64,000 bases of DNA from Bythopirellula sp041737835 (GTDB lineage Bacteria; Planctomycetota; Planctomycetia; Pirellulales; Lacipirellulaceae), in the NCBI GenBank assembly GCA_041737835.1, contig JBGSQY010000072.1. The stretch is one strand, 5' to 3'. The notes below the pieces were generated by a model that did no database searches, was not told the origin of the DNA, and saw only the letters and a program-made list of their open reading frames with translations. Of the stretch, positions 26,205 through 35,208 are shown piece after piece. The first letter of the stretch is position 1. Every line of letters begins with the position of its first letter. The position numbers and the translations under genes are program-made.

Positions 26205-27275
26205 TTACTGGGCCCCGACGCCTAAGAGCGCCGGCAAGGTGGTGCAAACGTAATACGCCCGGGGCACAGCGAGATCGAAAATCCCTTTTAGGTCGAGCGA
26301 CAATCCTTGTGACGTCGGTGCCTTCATGCTCAAGAGCGAACTGAACGTGGCTGGCTGCTCGTACTTCACGCAGCGTACGTCAGCCGTGTTTTTACCCGCC
26401 AACTCGGCAGCACGTTCGATGGCTTCTTCGATAAAGCCGATTTTGTCCACGAGTCCTAACTCCAACGCTTGTGTGGCCGTGAAAATCTGGCCTGTGGTCG
26501 CTTTGGCAAGCTTCTCGGGATCTGCCTTCAATTTAGGACGGCCATTCGTGACAATCTCCTTGAATCGCTCGAAGCTGATGTTCACCAAATCCTGCAACAG
26601 CTTGCGCTCTTCGGCACGATCGGCACTGGAAAGCTCGCGCGTGGGGCTCCCCATGAGTTTGTATTTGTGGCTGGCGATCGAATCGTCTTTCACCTGATAG
26701 TCGGCCAGCAAGCCCGAGAGATCGTAATGAGGGATCACGACACCGATGGAACCGGTCCACGTCGTTGGCTCGGCGAAGATGACGTTCTCATGATTTTCCG
26801 CCGCCATGGCGATGTAATAGCCGCCACTGGCACAGATGCTACCCATGCTCACTACCACGGGCAAATTGCGGTCCTCGATCAGCTCTTGCACGTGGTGATA
26901 GATATAGTCGCTCCCAGTGACCGTGCCGCCGGGGGAATCGATCCGCAACACTACTGCTACCACGTTGTCGTCTTCACGCACGCGATCCAATTGCTTTTTG
27001 GCAAAGCCATCGCTTTCGATGATCGTCCCCGAGATATCGACCACGACGATTTTGTCCGAGGCGGTCTTGCTGAGCGAGTGATACTTCTCCTGGGGGCCGT
27101 CGGCGGAGCTGAAATAACTCTCGTAAGCCGCCGACATGCCAATGATCGTCATGATGGCAAGGCCCAGCAGCACCAACAGCAGCTTCCCAAAGCGGCCAAA
27201 GGCGGTCTGCTGTTGCTGCACAATGATCTGTGGGGGGGGAGGATTTTGCGTGGGGTAAGATGACGTTTCTGACAT
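26205..27275 (-). CDS. sppA: Signal peptide peptidase SppA, short form
   Basis: Membrane-anchored serine protease of the ClpP/crotonase fold that degrades leftover signal peptides. 356 residues: a Pro/Gln-rich cytoplasmic start, one membrane helix at about 31-50, then a single protease domain of the Bacillus type. The nucleophile is Ser150 in SMGSICASGGYYIAMAA. The general base is most likely Lys206 in ASHKYKLMGSPTREL. RIDSPGGTVTGSDYI and TWTGSIGVVIP are conserved. The same-strand neighbour rlmN lies 12 nt downstream, so the two may share a transcript. Confidence 0.93.
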   Translation of the reverse strand: MSETSSYPTQNPPPPQIIVQQQQTAFGRFGKLLLVLLGLAIMTIIGMSAAYESYFSSADGPQEKYHSLSKTASDKIVVVDISGTIIESDGFAKKQLDRVREDDNVVAVVLRIDSPGGTVTGSDYIYHHVQELIEDRNLPVVVSMGSICASGGYYIAMAAENHENVIFAEPTTWTGSIGVVIPHYDLSGLLADYQVKDDSIASHKYKLMGSPTRELSSADRAEERKLLQDLVNISFERFKEIVTNGRPKLKADPEKLAKATTGQIFTATQALELGLVDKIGFIEEAIERAAELAGKNTADVRCVKYEQPATFSSLLSMKAPTSQGLSLDLKGIFDLAVPRAYYVCTTLPALLGVGAQ

Positions 27276-27506
27276 GTTTCAATCCATCGAGAAAGGACGG
27301 GACGCACGCTGCTGGCAAGGCAAGAAGTTTGCTCGCTCGACAACCATGCCGTGCAACTGCGGTTTTTCCCATTCTACTACCAGGGGACCGCGAGACAACG
27401 ATCTCTTCCCCGCGTGGTGTTGCCAGTGGGCCCCCATTGCCGTTAAAGTACCCTATCAAAAGTTGAATCAAGCGACGGGGATTCTCCCCGGAAAGGAGTG
27501 GGCGGT

Positions 27507-28259
27507 TTGTTCGTCAGCGCTGCAGCAGAATGTTTTTCTGATTATCCTCGGGATGAAATCCTTCCCCTGTTGGTGGATTTGGAGTTTACTTCGGTCGAAT
27601 TGCCACTTCACGAAGAAGGGTTCAGCTGGATGAAGCCCTCGAGCGTGCTAGCAGACTTCGATCACGCCTCGGAAGTTTGCCGCGACACGAGCCGACTCGT
27701 GATCAGCGCCTTCTCGGTCGATCCAGGCCCTTGGGGGGGACCGTACTACGAACGCTTCGCCGCTTGCTGCAAATTGGCCAAATCTCTGCGCGTGGTTCCA
27801 CTGGTGGTTCCCGCGGCCGAACTTGGAACCCCTTTCAACGAAGAAATCGAACGCCTGCGCGAACTGGTCAAGATCGCCGCACGAGAAGGTTGCCTAGTAG
27901 CGCTCAAGACGCAAATCGGCTGCATGACCGAAGACCCCGATACGGCCGTGGTACTCTGCGACAACGTCAAGGGGCTGGGACTCGCGCTCGATCCGTCGCA
28001 CTACATCGCCGGTCCACGCCAGGGGCGCGACTTTTCCAAAGTCATGTCCTACGTCTTTCATGTTCATTTACGTGATTCGACAAAGAGCCAACTGCACGTC
28101 CGCGTGGGCCAAGGCGAAGTCGACTACGGACGGCTGATCACGCAACTCCAACAGGTTGGCTACGACCGGGCCCTGTCGATTCATATGACTCCCATTGCTG
28201 GCCACGACCACCGTGCCGAAATGCGCAAAATGCGGCTGCTGCTCGATAGTTTGCTGTAG
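27507..28259 (+). CDS. Sugar phosphate isomerase/epimerase-like TIM-barrel protein
   Basis: A 250-residue cytoplasmic protein of the AP-endonuclease-2/xylose-isomerase-like superfamily. Metal-ligand type motifs line the barrel: LEFTSVELPLHEE, GLALDPSHYIAG, VFHVHLRDS and VGQGEVDYGRLITQLQQVGYDRALSIHM. The start chosen is TTG at 27507 (MFVSAAAECF), because AAGGAG lies 8 nt upstream; a GTG at 27498 overlaps that site. The gene is divergent from sppA and stands alone. Substrate cannot be assigned; 3-keto-sugar or inosose metabolism are typical for the family. Confidence 0.8.
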   Translation: MFVSAAAECFSDYPRDEILPLLVDLEFTSVELPLHEEGFSWMKPSSVLADFDHASEVCRDTSRLVISAFSVDPGPWGGPYYERFAACCKLAKSLRVVPLVVPAAELGTPFNEEIERLRELVKIAAREGCLVALKTQIGCMTEDPDTAVVLCDNVKGLGLALDPSHYIAGPRQGRDFSKVMSYVFHVHLRDSTKSQLHVRVGQGEVDYGRLITQLQQVGYDRALSIHMTPIAGHDHRAEMRKMRLLLDSLL

Positions 28260-28337
28260 GCAAGCCGGCCAAGCGAAACTTTTCTGCGGCGCGAGTGTAT
28301 CATTCTGTAGAGATCGTTCGCTTCCCGGAGAAGTCGA

Positions 28338-28997
28338 TTGGCCATCAGCGATTCCACCGCCGCGCGCTATACCGCCGAAGATCCCGACGTACGCTTGATG
28401 CTGCGCGTTCAGCAGGATGATGCCGGTGCGTTTGAAGAGCTGATGCTGCGCTATCAGAACCGCGTGGCTTCGCTGATGACCCACTTGGTGGGGAAACGCG
28501 ATCTGGCGGAAGATTTGACCCAAGATATTTTCATGCGAGTCTACCGCTCGCGGAAACGATATACGCCGGGCTCGAAGTTTTCGACCTGGCTGTACACGAT
28601 CGCCCACAATGTCGCTTCAAATTCGCGCCGATCACTCTCTCGCCGCCGCGAGGTGAATCTCGTGGGACAAGAATCGGGCGAGTTCAGCGGCAACCCCATC
28701 GATCACACAGCCCTGGCGGCAAGTGGTTTGATGCCCACGAGACAGCTTGATAAGGCGGAATTGAGCAGTGTCGTGCAAGTGGCCATCGCCGCACTGAACG
28801 AGCGACAGCGCATGGCCGTGCTACTCAACAAGTTTGAACACTTGGGCTACGAAGAAATTGCCGAGGTGATGGAGCTTACCCCACAGGCCGTGAAATCGCT
28901 GCTTTCACGAGCGCGTGCCAACTTGCGAGAAGTTCTCGAACCATATTTGCAACAAGGAATCAATATCACCCCCGCGGCAACGTCTGACAGATCATGA
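28338..28997 (+). CDS. ECF-type RNA polymerase sigma factor (second module)
   Basis: 219 residues. Region 2 is strongly conserved: DAGAFEELMLRYQNRVASLM, DLAEDLTQDIFMRVYRSRKRY and FSTWLYTIAHNVASNSRRS. Region 4 is LNERQRMAVLLNKFEHLGYEEIAEVM followed by PQAVKSLLSRARANLREVL, and a short C-terminal tail follows. The start is TTG at 28338 with GGAG seven to eight bases upstream. Its stop codon overlaps the next gene's ATG in ATGA, so the sigma factor and its probable anti-sigma partner are translationally coupled. Confidence 0.92.
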   Translation: MAISDSTAARYTAEDPDVRLMLRVQQDDAGAFEELMLRYQNRVASLMTHLVGKRDLAEDLTQDIFMRVYRSRKRYTPGSKFSTWLYTIAHNVASNSRRSLSRRREVNLVGQESGEFSGNPIDHTALAASGLMPTRQLDKAELSSVVQVAIAALNERQRMAVLLNKFEHLGYEEIAEVMELTPQAVKSLLSRARANLREVLEPYLQQGINITPAATSDRS

Positions 28998-30511
28998 GCA
29001 ACACCCCCACGAACGACGATCGCCGCCTGGAACAAATGGTGGCTTATCTCGACGGCGAACTTCCGCCCGTTGAGATGTCGCTCGTGGAACGCCAGCTTGC
29101 TGAAGACGCCGAGTTCCGCGCGGAACTACAAAGCATCGAACGAGCGTGGTCGGCTTTGGATGTCCTACCCATCACCAAAGTCGACGACAAATTCTCGCAG
29201 ACCACCATGGAAATGGTCGTGGGAGTGGCGCGGCAGGAAATCGTGGAAAAAACGCGGGCCCTGCCCATTCGTCGCCGCAACAATGTTCTTGGCAAAATTT
29301 TGCTGGTCGCAACTGCGGCGACACTTGCGCTGCTGATGGTGCGACTTGTTCGCGAGAATCCTAATCGTGTCTTGCTCGCGGATCTGCCGACGATCCAGTA
29401 TATGGACGTTTATTCTCAGATTCGCAACGAAGATTTTTTGCGCAAGCTGCACAACGAAATGGGTGACCATGTTTGGATGGCCGATTTGCCCGCGGCTGAT
29501 CTGGAAGCCCAAATGGCTGATTTCCAAGCTGTCTCTACAACCCAGTCTCGCCGTGATTGGGTCGAGCAACTCGATGATGAAGATCGGGCTGCTTTGCGAG
29601 CTCGCTACAACAGATTCCTGGCCATGTCGCCGCAAGAACAATCCCACCTACGCGAATTGAACACTTCCGTTGCTACCGCAACGAATCGCGACGAACTTGC
29701 GCATGTGTTGTTGCAATATCAAGCTTGGCTAAACACCCTCCCCGCGAGCCGTCAATTTGAGCTACGCAATAAACCTGTTGATGAAGCCATTCAAGAGATC
29801 GTTACCGAACAACGTCGTGAAGCCAATAACCAATGGCTTGATCTATCACCTGAGGAATTTCGACGTTTGGAGCGAGTCTTCTCTTCAATCCGAGAACAGT
29901 TAATACCTCGAACACCGCACCAGAGACCTGGACCACAAGGACCAGGACAATTTGATGGTCTTCCTAGCCGAGATCGTGGCTCGCGGCTAGTTTTCCAGCT
30001 TCGGCAAGAGGTGATGGACCATCGCGACGAATGGCTTCCTCAGATTGTGAACTCGTTGTCGGAACAGAATCGGGCCAAGTTTGAGCAGTTTACTCCGGCA
30101 CAACAAAATCAACAAATCGCCCGTTGGGTGATGCAAAATCGTCGGCGTGATGAAAGTCGGGGTGATCCCAAGTTTCTCAACGAAGTTTCCCAGCAGGAAC
30201 TCGAACGCCTGTTTGTCGAAGAGACCGACGCGGCGACCAAAGAACAATTGCTGGCTATGCCGCTCGACAAAATGAAGCAGCAACTCAAGGGATTGTTTTT
30301 TCGCGGTGAGTTGCCGGTGAAATTCCCACCGAATGCGAGCCCGTTCGGCCCACCGCGTGGCCGGGGACGTGGTTTTGGACCACCACCTGATCTATTTGAC
30401 GATCCACGGGGACCACGCGGATTTGGGCCACCACCCGGTGAACATCCCGACGACGGCCCCCCTGGCCCACCGCCACCTGAGGGAGATTTCAGGCCCGGGC
30501 CGACTCGTTAA
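28994..30511 (+). CDS. Large anti-sigma-like membrane protein with Pro/Gly-rich tail
   Basis: 505 residues. The start RRLEQMVAYLDGELPPVEMSLVERQL is the short helical domain of planctomycete anti-sigma factors. One membrane helix follows at about 98-114 (ILLVATAATLALLMVRLV). The 400-residue outer part is helical and charged, with DLSPEEFRRLERVF-type repeats. It ends in a Pro/Gly/Arg-rich low-complexity tail of about 75 residues (FGPPRGRGRGFGPPPD and similar). Overlap with the sigma gene by four bases (ATGA) supports partnership. The size and tail are unusual for anti-sigma factors; a sensing role of the outer part is inferred. Confidence 0.82.
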   Translation: MSNTPTNDDRRLEQMVAYLDGELPPVEMSLVERQLAEDAEFRAELQSIERAWSALDVLPITKVDDKFSQTTMEMVVGVARQEIVEKTRALPIRRRNNVLGKILLVATAATLALLMVRLVRENPNRVLLADLPTIQYMDVYSQIRNEDFLRKLHNEMGDHVWMADLPAADLEAQMADFQAVSTTQSRRDWVEQLDDEDRAALRARYNRFLAMSPQEQSHLRELNTSVATATNRDELAHVLLQYQAWLNTLPASRQFELRNKPVDEAIQEIVTEQRREANNQWLDLSPEEFRRLERVFSSIREQLIPRTPHQRPGPQGPGQFDGLPSRDRGSRLVFQLRQEVMDHRDEWLPQIVNSLSEQNRAKFEQFTPAQQNQQIARWVMQNRRRDESRGDPKFLNEVSQQELERLFVEETDAATKEQLLAMPLDKMKQQLKGLFFRGELPVKFPPNASPFGPPRGRGRGFGPPPDLFDDPRGPRGFGPPPGEHPDDGPPGPPPPEGDFRPGPTR

Positions 30512-30517
30512 CTCCGC

Positions 30518-31489
30518 TCAGAAACTCGCGGCTGCTTCATGAGTGTCGAGATCAGCAGACATCTCGAATAAAGCGGCTTCGTAGAGCGCCTGCGCTTCGC
30601 GCTGCAAGGCGTCGACGTCGATCTTGTCGTCCAAACGCACTTGAAAGATCTCCACGCTCTCTTCGACGGACCGTTTGCACTCAGTGGCAAGAACGATGAG
30701 ATCGTCGATACCCAAATCGAAGCGTGTTTTTAACAGTGGCAACAGAAGGCGCATGTGGGGGCTATCAGCAGTCCACAAAACTTCAGCCAGCAAATTCGCA
30801 GTTTTCAACACGTGGCTGAGTGGCTGGGCGTCGACGGGACTTTTGTGGTGATGACTGACTGCTTCGATCAACTCACTGGGAAGTTTCCAATACTCCATCA
30901 GTTGCGTGCCGACTTCCACATGTGTGAAGCCGAAGAGTTCTCGCTCTTTGGTGAGCTGCGTGACGATGTGATCATCGGCATCGCAAACGGCCAGATATTT
31001 TTCTGTTTCCAGCTGAGCCAGCACCAGCATCCCCAGGTCGGCCAATAACCCAGCGGCAAAGGCCGCTTCGGGACTGACCGCGGGATAGGCCTTGCGTTCG
31101 GCCAATTTTCGCGCTGCCACGGCCAAAGTAATCGACCGCCGCCAATACTGTTGATGGATCGCCTTGGGGCAACCTTGCGACAAGGCTTTTGTTAATCCAA
31201 AGCCAAGCACGGTGAGTCGCAAGGAGCGCCGACCCAAATAGGCGATGGCCCGTTGAATTTCGGTGACCCTGTTCGGCAAACTGTAGTACGACGAATTGAC
31301 GAGCCGCAACACGGCAGCCGTCAACGACGGATCGTGTTCCAGGCAGGCCGTCACTTCATTGGCATCGTATTCAGGATCGCGCGTGATCTCGAGGACTCGC
31401 AAGGCCACGGCCGGTGAAGAATGGAGCTTCTCCAGCCTGCGCAAAAGTTGCTCGATTGATACCGATGAATTGCTGTCGCTGTTGGGCAC
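30518..31489 (-). CDS. HDOD-domain protein
   Basis: HDOD domains are HD-superfamily helical domains lacking the metal-binding HD residues and act in signalling, often in taxis or two-component networks. The core spans most of the protein: LLRRLEKLHSSPAVALRVLEITRDPE, LEHDPSLTAAVLRLVNSSYY, IQRAIAYLGRRSLRLTVLGF, AFAAGLLADLGMLVLAQ and AVSHHHKSP. A GTG at 31489 is taken as start, because the ATG at 31639 would add 50 residues without domain character and run over the palindromes that precede the divergent MarR gene. Either is possible. The gene ends 6 nt from the convergent anti-sigma gene. Confidence 0.82.
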   Translation of the reverse strand: MPNSDSNSSVSIEQLLRRLEKLHSSPAVALRVLEITRDPEYDANEVTACLEHDPSLTAAVLRLVNSSYYSLPNRVTEIQRAIAYLGRRSLRLTVLGFGLTKALSQGCPKAIHQQYWRRSITLAVAARKLAERKAYPAVSPEAAFAAGLLADLGMLVLAQLETEKYLAVCDADDHIVTQLTKERELFGFTHVEVGTQLMEYWKLPSELIEAVSHHHKSPVDAQPLSHVLKTANLLAEVLWTADSPHMRLLLPLLKTRFDLGIDDLIVLATECKRSVEESVEIFQVRLDDKIDVDALQREAQALYEAALFEMSADLDTHEAAASF

Positions 31490-31612
31490 AGATAACGTCT
31501 CTAGGAGTTTGGAGTGACTTTCCCAGCCGCAACTTAAACATAGCTCACAGCTATTTGCGGCGTTCCGAACGGAAATATTCGTGAAATCACCGTCTTTTCG
31601 TCGATCTAACAC

Positions 31613-31631
31613 TTGTCTGGACAACTGTTGT
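31613..31631. promoter_or_regulatory. Overlapping palindromes, probable MarR operator
   Basis: TTGTCTGGACAA (31613-31624, 5-bp arms) overlaps ACAACTGTTGT (31621-31631, perfect 5-bp arms around one T). They lie 22-40 nt upstream of the marR-like start codon. TTG/CAA-armed palindromes of this size are typical MarR-family sites; autoregulation is inferred. Confidence 0.5.
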
Positions 31632-31652
31632 TCCAACACCTACGATACTGTT

Positions 31653-32144
31653 ATGAAGACCCAACGCGATCGCGGCACCCGCCGCGCGGCGAATTTCGAT
31701 TCCCTGGAACAGGAAGCGTTTCTCAACGTCTGGCGAACGTACGACCGATTACGCGCGCTCGAAGACGAGCTATTCAGCGAATTCGAGCTGACGCCCCAGC
31801 AGTACAACGTGCTGCGGCTGTTACAAACCCAATATCCCGACGGTTATCAAACGCTGCAACTTGCCTCACAGCTGGTATCGCGAGCACCGGATATCACGCG
31901 CATGATCGACCGACTCGCCGAACGTGCGTTGGTCGAGCGACTGCGACGCGAGGAGAATCGCCGCGTCGTGGACGTGCGGGCCACAGAATCGGGCCTGGCA
32001 CTCCTCGGCCAGATTGCAGAGCGACTGCATGAGTGCCATTCGCAACAATTGGGGCATATGTCAGCGGCGGACCTTAAGCTGCTTTGCAGTTTGTTACGCA
32101 AGGCTCGCGGCCCGCATGAATCGGCAGAGAGTCATTGGAAGTAA
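31653..32144 (+). CDS. MarR-family transcriptional regulator
   Basis: 163 residues with the MarR winged-helix fold: QEAFLNVWRTYDRLRALEDELF (dimer helix), ELTPQQYNVLRLLQ, LASQLVSRAPDITRMIDRLAERALVER (recognition helix) and the wing RREENRRVVDVRATESGLALL. The ATG at 31653 is preferred to a frame opening at 31581, which would span the palindromic site. It precedes a halogenase-like flavoprotein by 18 nt, so it probably controls that gene and itself. The ligand is unknown. Confidence 0.88.
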   Translation: MKTQRDRGTRRAANFDSLEQEAFLNVWRTYDRLRALEDELFSEFELTPQQYNVLRLLQTQYPDGYQTLQLASQLVSRAPDITRMIDRLAERALVERLRREENRRVVDVRATESGLALLGQIAERLHECHSQQLGHMSAADLKLLCSLLRKARGPHESAESHWK

Positions 32145-32162
32145 TTAAGTGGAGGCCTATCG

Positions 32163-33485
32163 ATGGTGGCAACAATTTCCAGTAATCCTGATGTGATTGT
32201 CATTGGCGGCGGACCTGCCGGTTCCACGGCCGCGACACTTATCGCTCAAAAAGGTTATCGCGTTGAACTGTTCGAGCGCGAACACTTTCCGCGGTTTCAT
32301 ATTGGGGAATCGCTAATTCCGGAAACCTACTGGGTGCTTGAGCGCCTGAACATGCTCCCCAAATTGCGGGCCAGCCACTTCGTCCACAAACACAGCGTGC
32401 AGTTTGTGAACGCGAACGGCAAGCAATCGGCTCCGTTTTATTTCTATGACAACAAGCCGCATGAATGTTCGCAAACCTGGCAGGTGGTGCGGAGCGAATT
32501 CGATCAAATGCTGCTCTGCAATGCCCGTGAGCATGGCGTGTCCGCTCATGAAGGTGTTCGCGTGCGTGACGTGATTCTCGAAGGGGAACGCGCGGTTGGC
32601 GTGGTGATTCAGCTTGAAGACGGAACAACTCAAGAAGTTCGTGCCAAAGTCGTCGTCGATGCCAGCGGGCAAAGCGGCCTGTTGATGAACAAGTTCAAAT
32701 TGCGAATCTGGGACCCCGTGCTCAACAAGGGAGCCGTTTGGACCTATTGGCAAGGCGCTTATCGAGACACCGGCAAGAATGAAGGGGCAACGAGCGTCTT
32801 ACAGCTCGAGAATCGCCAAGGTTGGTTTTGGTACATCCCCTTACACGACAATCGCGTAAGCGTTGGCGTGGTGGCACCCTTCGACTATATGTTTGCTGGC
32901 CGATCCGATCATGAGCAGATTTATCATGAAGAAGTGGAAAAGTGTGCCGCGGTGAAGCAGCGCATCGCAGGCGCTCAGCGGATCACCGGCTACTTCGCCA
33001 CGCGTGATTATTCCTACCGCGCGAAAGAAGTCGCTGGGGAGGGATGGGTCATGATCGGCGATGCCTTTGGATTTCTCGATCCACTGTATTCCTCAGGCGT
33101 ATTACTCGCCTTGAAATCGGGCGAGATGGCCGCCGATGCCATCACCGAGGGACTTGCGAAAGGCGACACATCGGCCGGGCAGCTTGGACAATGGGGACCG
33201 ACTTTGAACGAAGGGATCGACCGAATGCGTCGCCTTGTTTGTGAGTACTACAACGGCTTCAGCTTCGGCAACTTTATGCGCGAGTATCCCGAGATGCGCG
33301 GCACAGTGACGGACCTGCTGATCGGTGACCTCTTCACCGACAAAGTCGATAAAGTCTGGGAACCGATGGAGTCGATGTATCCCAACGAAAAAAGAGAGCC
33401 GGCTTCCTGGAGCGATGGAACTCCCCAGGAAGCGGCTCTGACTAAGCACAACGAGTTACACTTACCGACCGGACCGCGCGTGTAA
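32163..33485 (+). CDS. Flavin-dependent halogenase-like oxidoreductase
   Basis: A 440-residue FAD protein of the group that includes phenolic and tryptophan halogenases and geranylgeranyl reductases. The N-terminal Rossmann motif is VIVIGGGPAGSTAA, followed by FERE, then FPRFHIGESLIPETY. Two halogenase hallmarks are present: the WxWxIP motif as WFWYIP (220-225), and a lysine (Lys76) in FVHKHSVQF, at about the place of the catalytic lysine that carries hypohalite. GWVMIGDAFGFLDPLYSSGV is the second FAD motif. GGAGG precedes the ATG. Substrate is unknown, and a reductase role is the main alternative. Confidence 0.8.
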   Translation: MVATISSNPDVIVIGGGPAGSTAATLIAQKGYRVELFEREHFPRFHIGESLIPETYWVLERLNMLPKLRASHFVHKHSVQFVNANGKQSAPFYFYDNKPHECSQTWQVVRSEFDQMLLCNAREHGVSAHEGVRVRDVILEGERAVGVVIQLEDGTTQEVRAKVVVDASGQSGLLMNKFKLRIWDPVLNKGAVWTYWQGAYRDTGKNEGATSVLQLENRQGWFWYIPLHDNRVSVGVVAPFDYMFAGRSDHEQIYHEEVEKCAAVKQRIAGAQRITGYFATRDYSYRAKEVAGEGWVMIGDAFGFLDPLYSSGVLLALKSGEMAADAITEGLAKGDTSAGQLGQWGPTLNEGIDRMRRLVCEYYNGFSFGNFMREYPEMRGTVTDLLIGDLFTDKVDKVWEPMESMYPNEKREPASWSDGTPQEAALTKHNELHLPTGPRV

Positions 33486-33496
33486 TTTCTTACACG
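33479..33496. terminator. Short hairpin between convergent genes
   Basis: CGTGTAA, TTTC, TTACACG: a perfect 7-bp stem that includes the halogenase-like gene's stop codon and lies 6 nt from the end of the convergent oxidoreductase gene. No long T-run. Confidence 0.3.
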
Positions 33497-33501
33497 AGCG
33501 A

Positions 33502-34983
33502 TTAGGCCACGGCAGGGTCTTTGCCGTCGATCCAAGGACCTTCAAGCTTTTGGTAATCGGGGTCGACCAAGGTGCTGCCTTTGTCGCCACCCTTCCAACC
33601 AGCAATGTGATGTGGCTTGCCACGTTCGTGGGAAAGCTTCTCCCATTGCCGAGACCAATCCGCATTGCCATCGCTGATGGTGTTGGTCTTGGAATCGAAG
33701 TGGAAAACCTTGCCTTCGCGGTAGCTGCGTGACCCCAAATTGACGGTCACAATCGCGGCGGCCCCGAGATCGGGCGGGCAGTTCACTTTGTCTGGTGTGC
33801 CATTCATGCAGCACTCGACAAAATTCTTTTGGTGGTCATAAGTGCTATCAGCCACTTTGCCCACGTCGACGCGTTTGTCCTTAATCTTGCTGTTCAACGT
33901 GACTTGTGGCCGCTCGGCGACAAAGTCGAACCCGTCGAATTCTTCGCCGTTACCGAACACAAGCGAACCAAAGTGCCCGCGAATGAGTTGCTTGATCGGC
34001 GTATCAGCACACGACATCGTCGCCGTGATGAGACCTTGAACCCCCTCGTCGTAATCGGCAACAACGGTGGCCACGTCGGGGACGTCGCGTCCGTCGTATT
34101 CCAAGAAAATACCGCCCGCACCGACAACGCGGCGTGGGAAACGCAAGCCTGTGGCCTTGAGCATCGACGTGGTGCGATGGACAAACAGATCGGTGTACAT
34201 GCCGGAGCCAAAGGGCCAGAAACGACGCCACTGGGCGTAGATGGCACGATCGAACGGCATGTCAGGAGCAAGACCTTCTTCGGTGCCGAGCCACGCTTTC
34301 CAATTGATCGTCTTGGGGGTCATTTCTTTTTCGAGCGGATAGTATCGCCATTGCCCTACGTTCGAGTTGCGGAAGAACTCGGTTTGGAACATCAACACTT
34401 TACCAAGATCGCCGCTGCACAGCATTTCGTTGGCCTGGGCCCAAACGGGCAGCGCCGTCGATTGCACGCCGACCTGCATGACTTTGCCGGTGTCTTTCCA
34501 AGCTTTCACAACGTCGAAGGCTTCTTCGATCGTGTGCGTCATCGGCTTTTCGCAATAGACATGCTTACCGGCATTGAGCGCGTCGATCGTCTGCTTGGCA
34601 TGCCAATGGTCGGGCGTACCAATACAAACCGCGTCGATATCCTTATCAGCGAGCAGGTCGCGATAGTCATCATAACGCTTGGGCTCGGTGCCGGTTTCAT
34701 TCTTAATCATGTTGAATGCGTTGTCGGCATTCTTAACGTAAACGTCGTTAACCGCGACAAGCTCGATGGGCAAGCCATCTTTGCGAAGGCGGCACAAGGG
34801 ACCAACGTGCCCCGAAAGGCCGCGTCCACCAGGACCGATGAAACCAATGCGCAGGCGCTCGTTGGCGCCGACGGCCTCAGCGGGTGCGGGAGCCGCGATC
34901 ACGCTGGCCGCGCTCACCATGGCGGCGGTTGTCGCACCGGTGCGAATGAATTGTCGCCGGGTTACATTTTCGTCTTGAGTCAT
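33502..34983 (-). CDS. Tat-exported Gfo/Idh/MocA-family oxidoreductase
   Basis: 493 residues. The N-terminus NVTRRQFIRTGATTAAMVSAAS is a twin-arginine signal, so the protein is exported folded with its cofactor. The NAD(P)-binding Rossmann domain opens with LRIGFIGPGGRG. The family motif is CEKPMTHTIEEAFDVV with the catalytic lysine, and AVCIGTPDHWHAKQTIDALNAGKHV is typical of the planctomycete subgroup. The C-terminal half is the alpha/beta dimer domain. The ATG at 34983 has GGAGAAAG upstream. Substrate is unknown; sugar or inositol oxidation is usual for the family. Confidence 0.9.
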   Translation of the reverse strand: MTQDENVTRRQFIRTGATTAAMVSAASVIAAPAPAEAVGANERLRIGFIGPGGRGLSGHVGPLCRLRKDGLPIELVAVNDVYVKNADNAFNMIKNETGTEPKRYDDYRDLLADKDIDAVCIGTPDHWHAKQTIDALNAGKHVYCEKPMTHTIEEAFDVVKAWKDTGKVMQVGVQSTALPVWAQANEMLCSGDLGKVLMFQTEFFRNSNVGQWRYYPLEKEMTPKTINWKAWLGTEEGLAPDMPFDRAIYAQWRRFWPFGSGMYTDLFVHRTTSMLKATGLRFPRRVVGAGGIFLEYDGRDVPDVATVVADYDEGVQGLITATMSCADTPIKQLIRGHFGSLVFGNGEEFDGFDFVAERPQVTLNSKIKDKRVDVGKVADSTYDHQKNFVECCMNGTPDKVNCPPDLGAAAIVTVNLGSRSYREGKVFHFDSKTNTISDGNADWSRQWEKLSHERGKPHHIAGWKGGDKGSTLVDPDYQKLEGPWIDGKDPAVA

Positions 34984-35208
34984 AGAAAAACTTTCTCCAT
35001 GGAAAAAGTGGATTAAGCCACCACGAACCCCCGGAAAGCGCGGTGGCAAGGGAAGAATACGGGAAGGATTAGCGACACGATTCTCGCACGAATGGCAAGC
35101 TGGGCGCGTCAATTTGATTCTAGCAAATCACCCCCAAAATGAAATTGGCGGTGCGGAAAAAGTACCTTTTGCGGTTTGCCAAGCCAACCGGAATTTTGCT
35201 GGTTTCGT

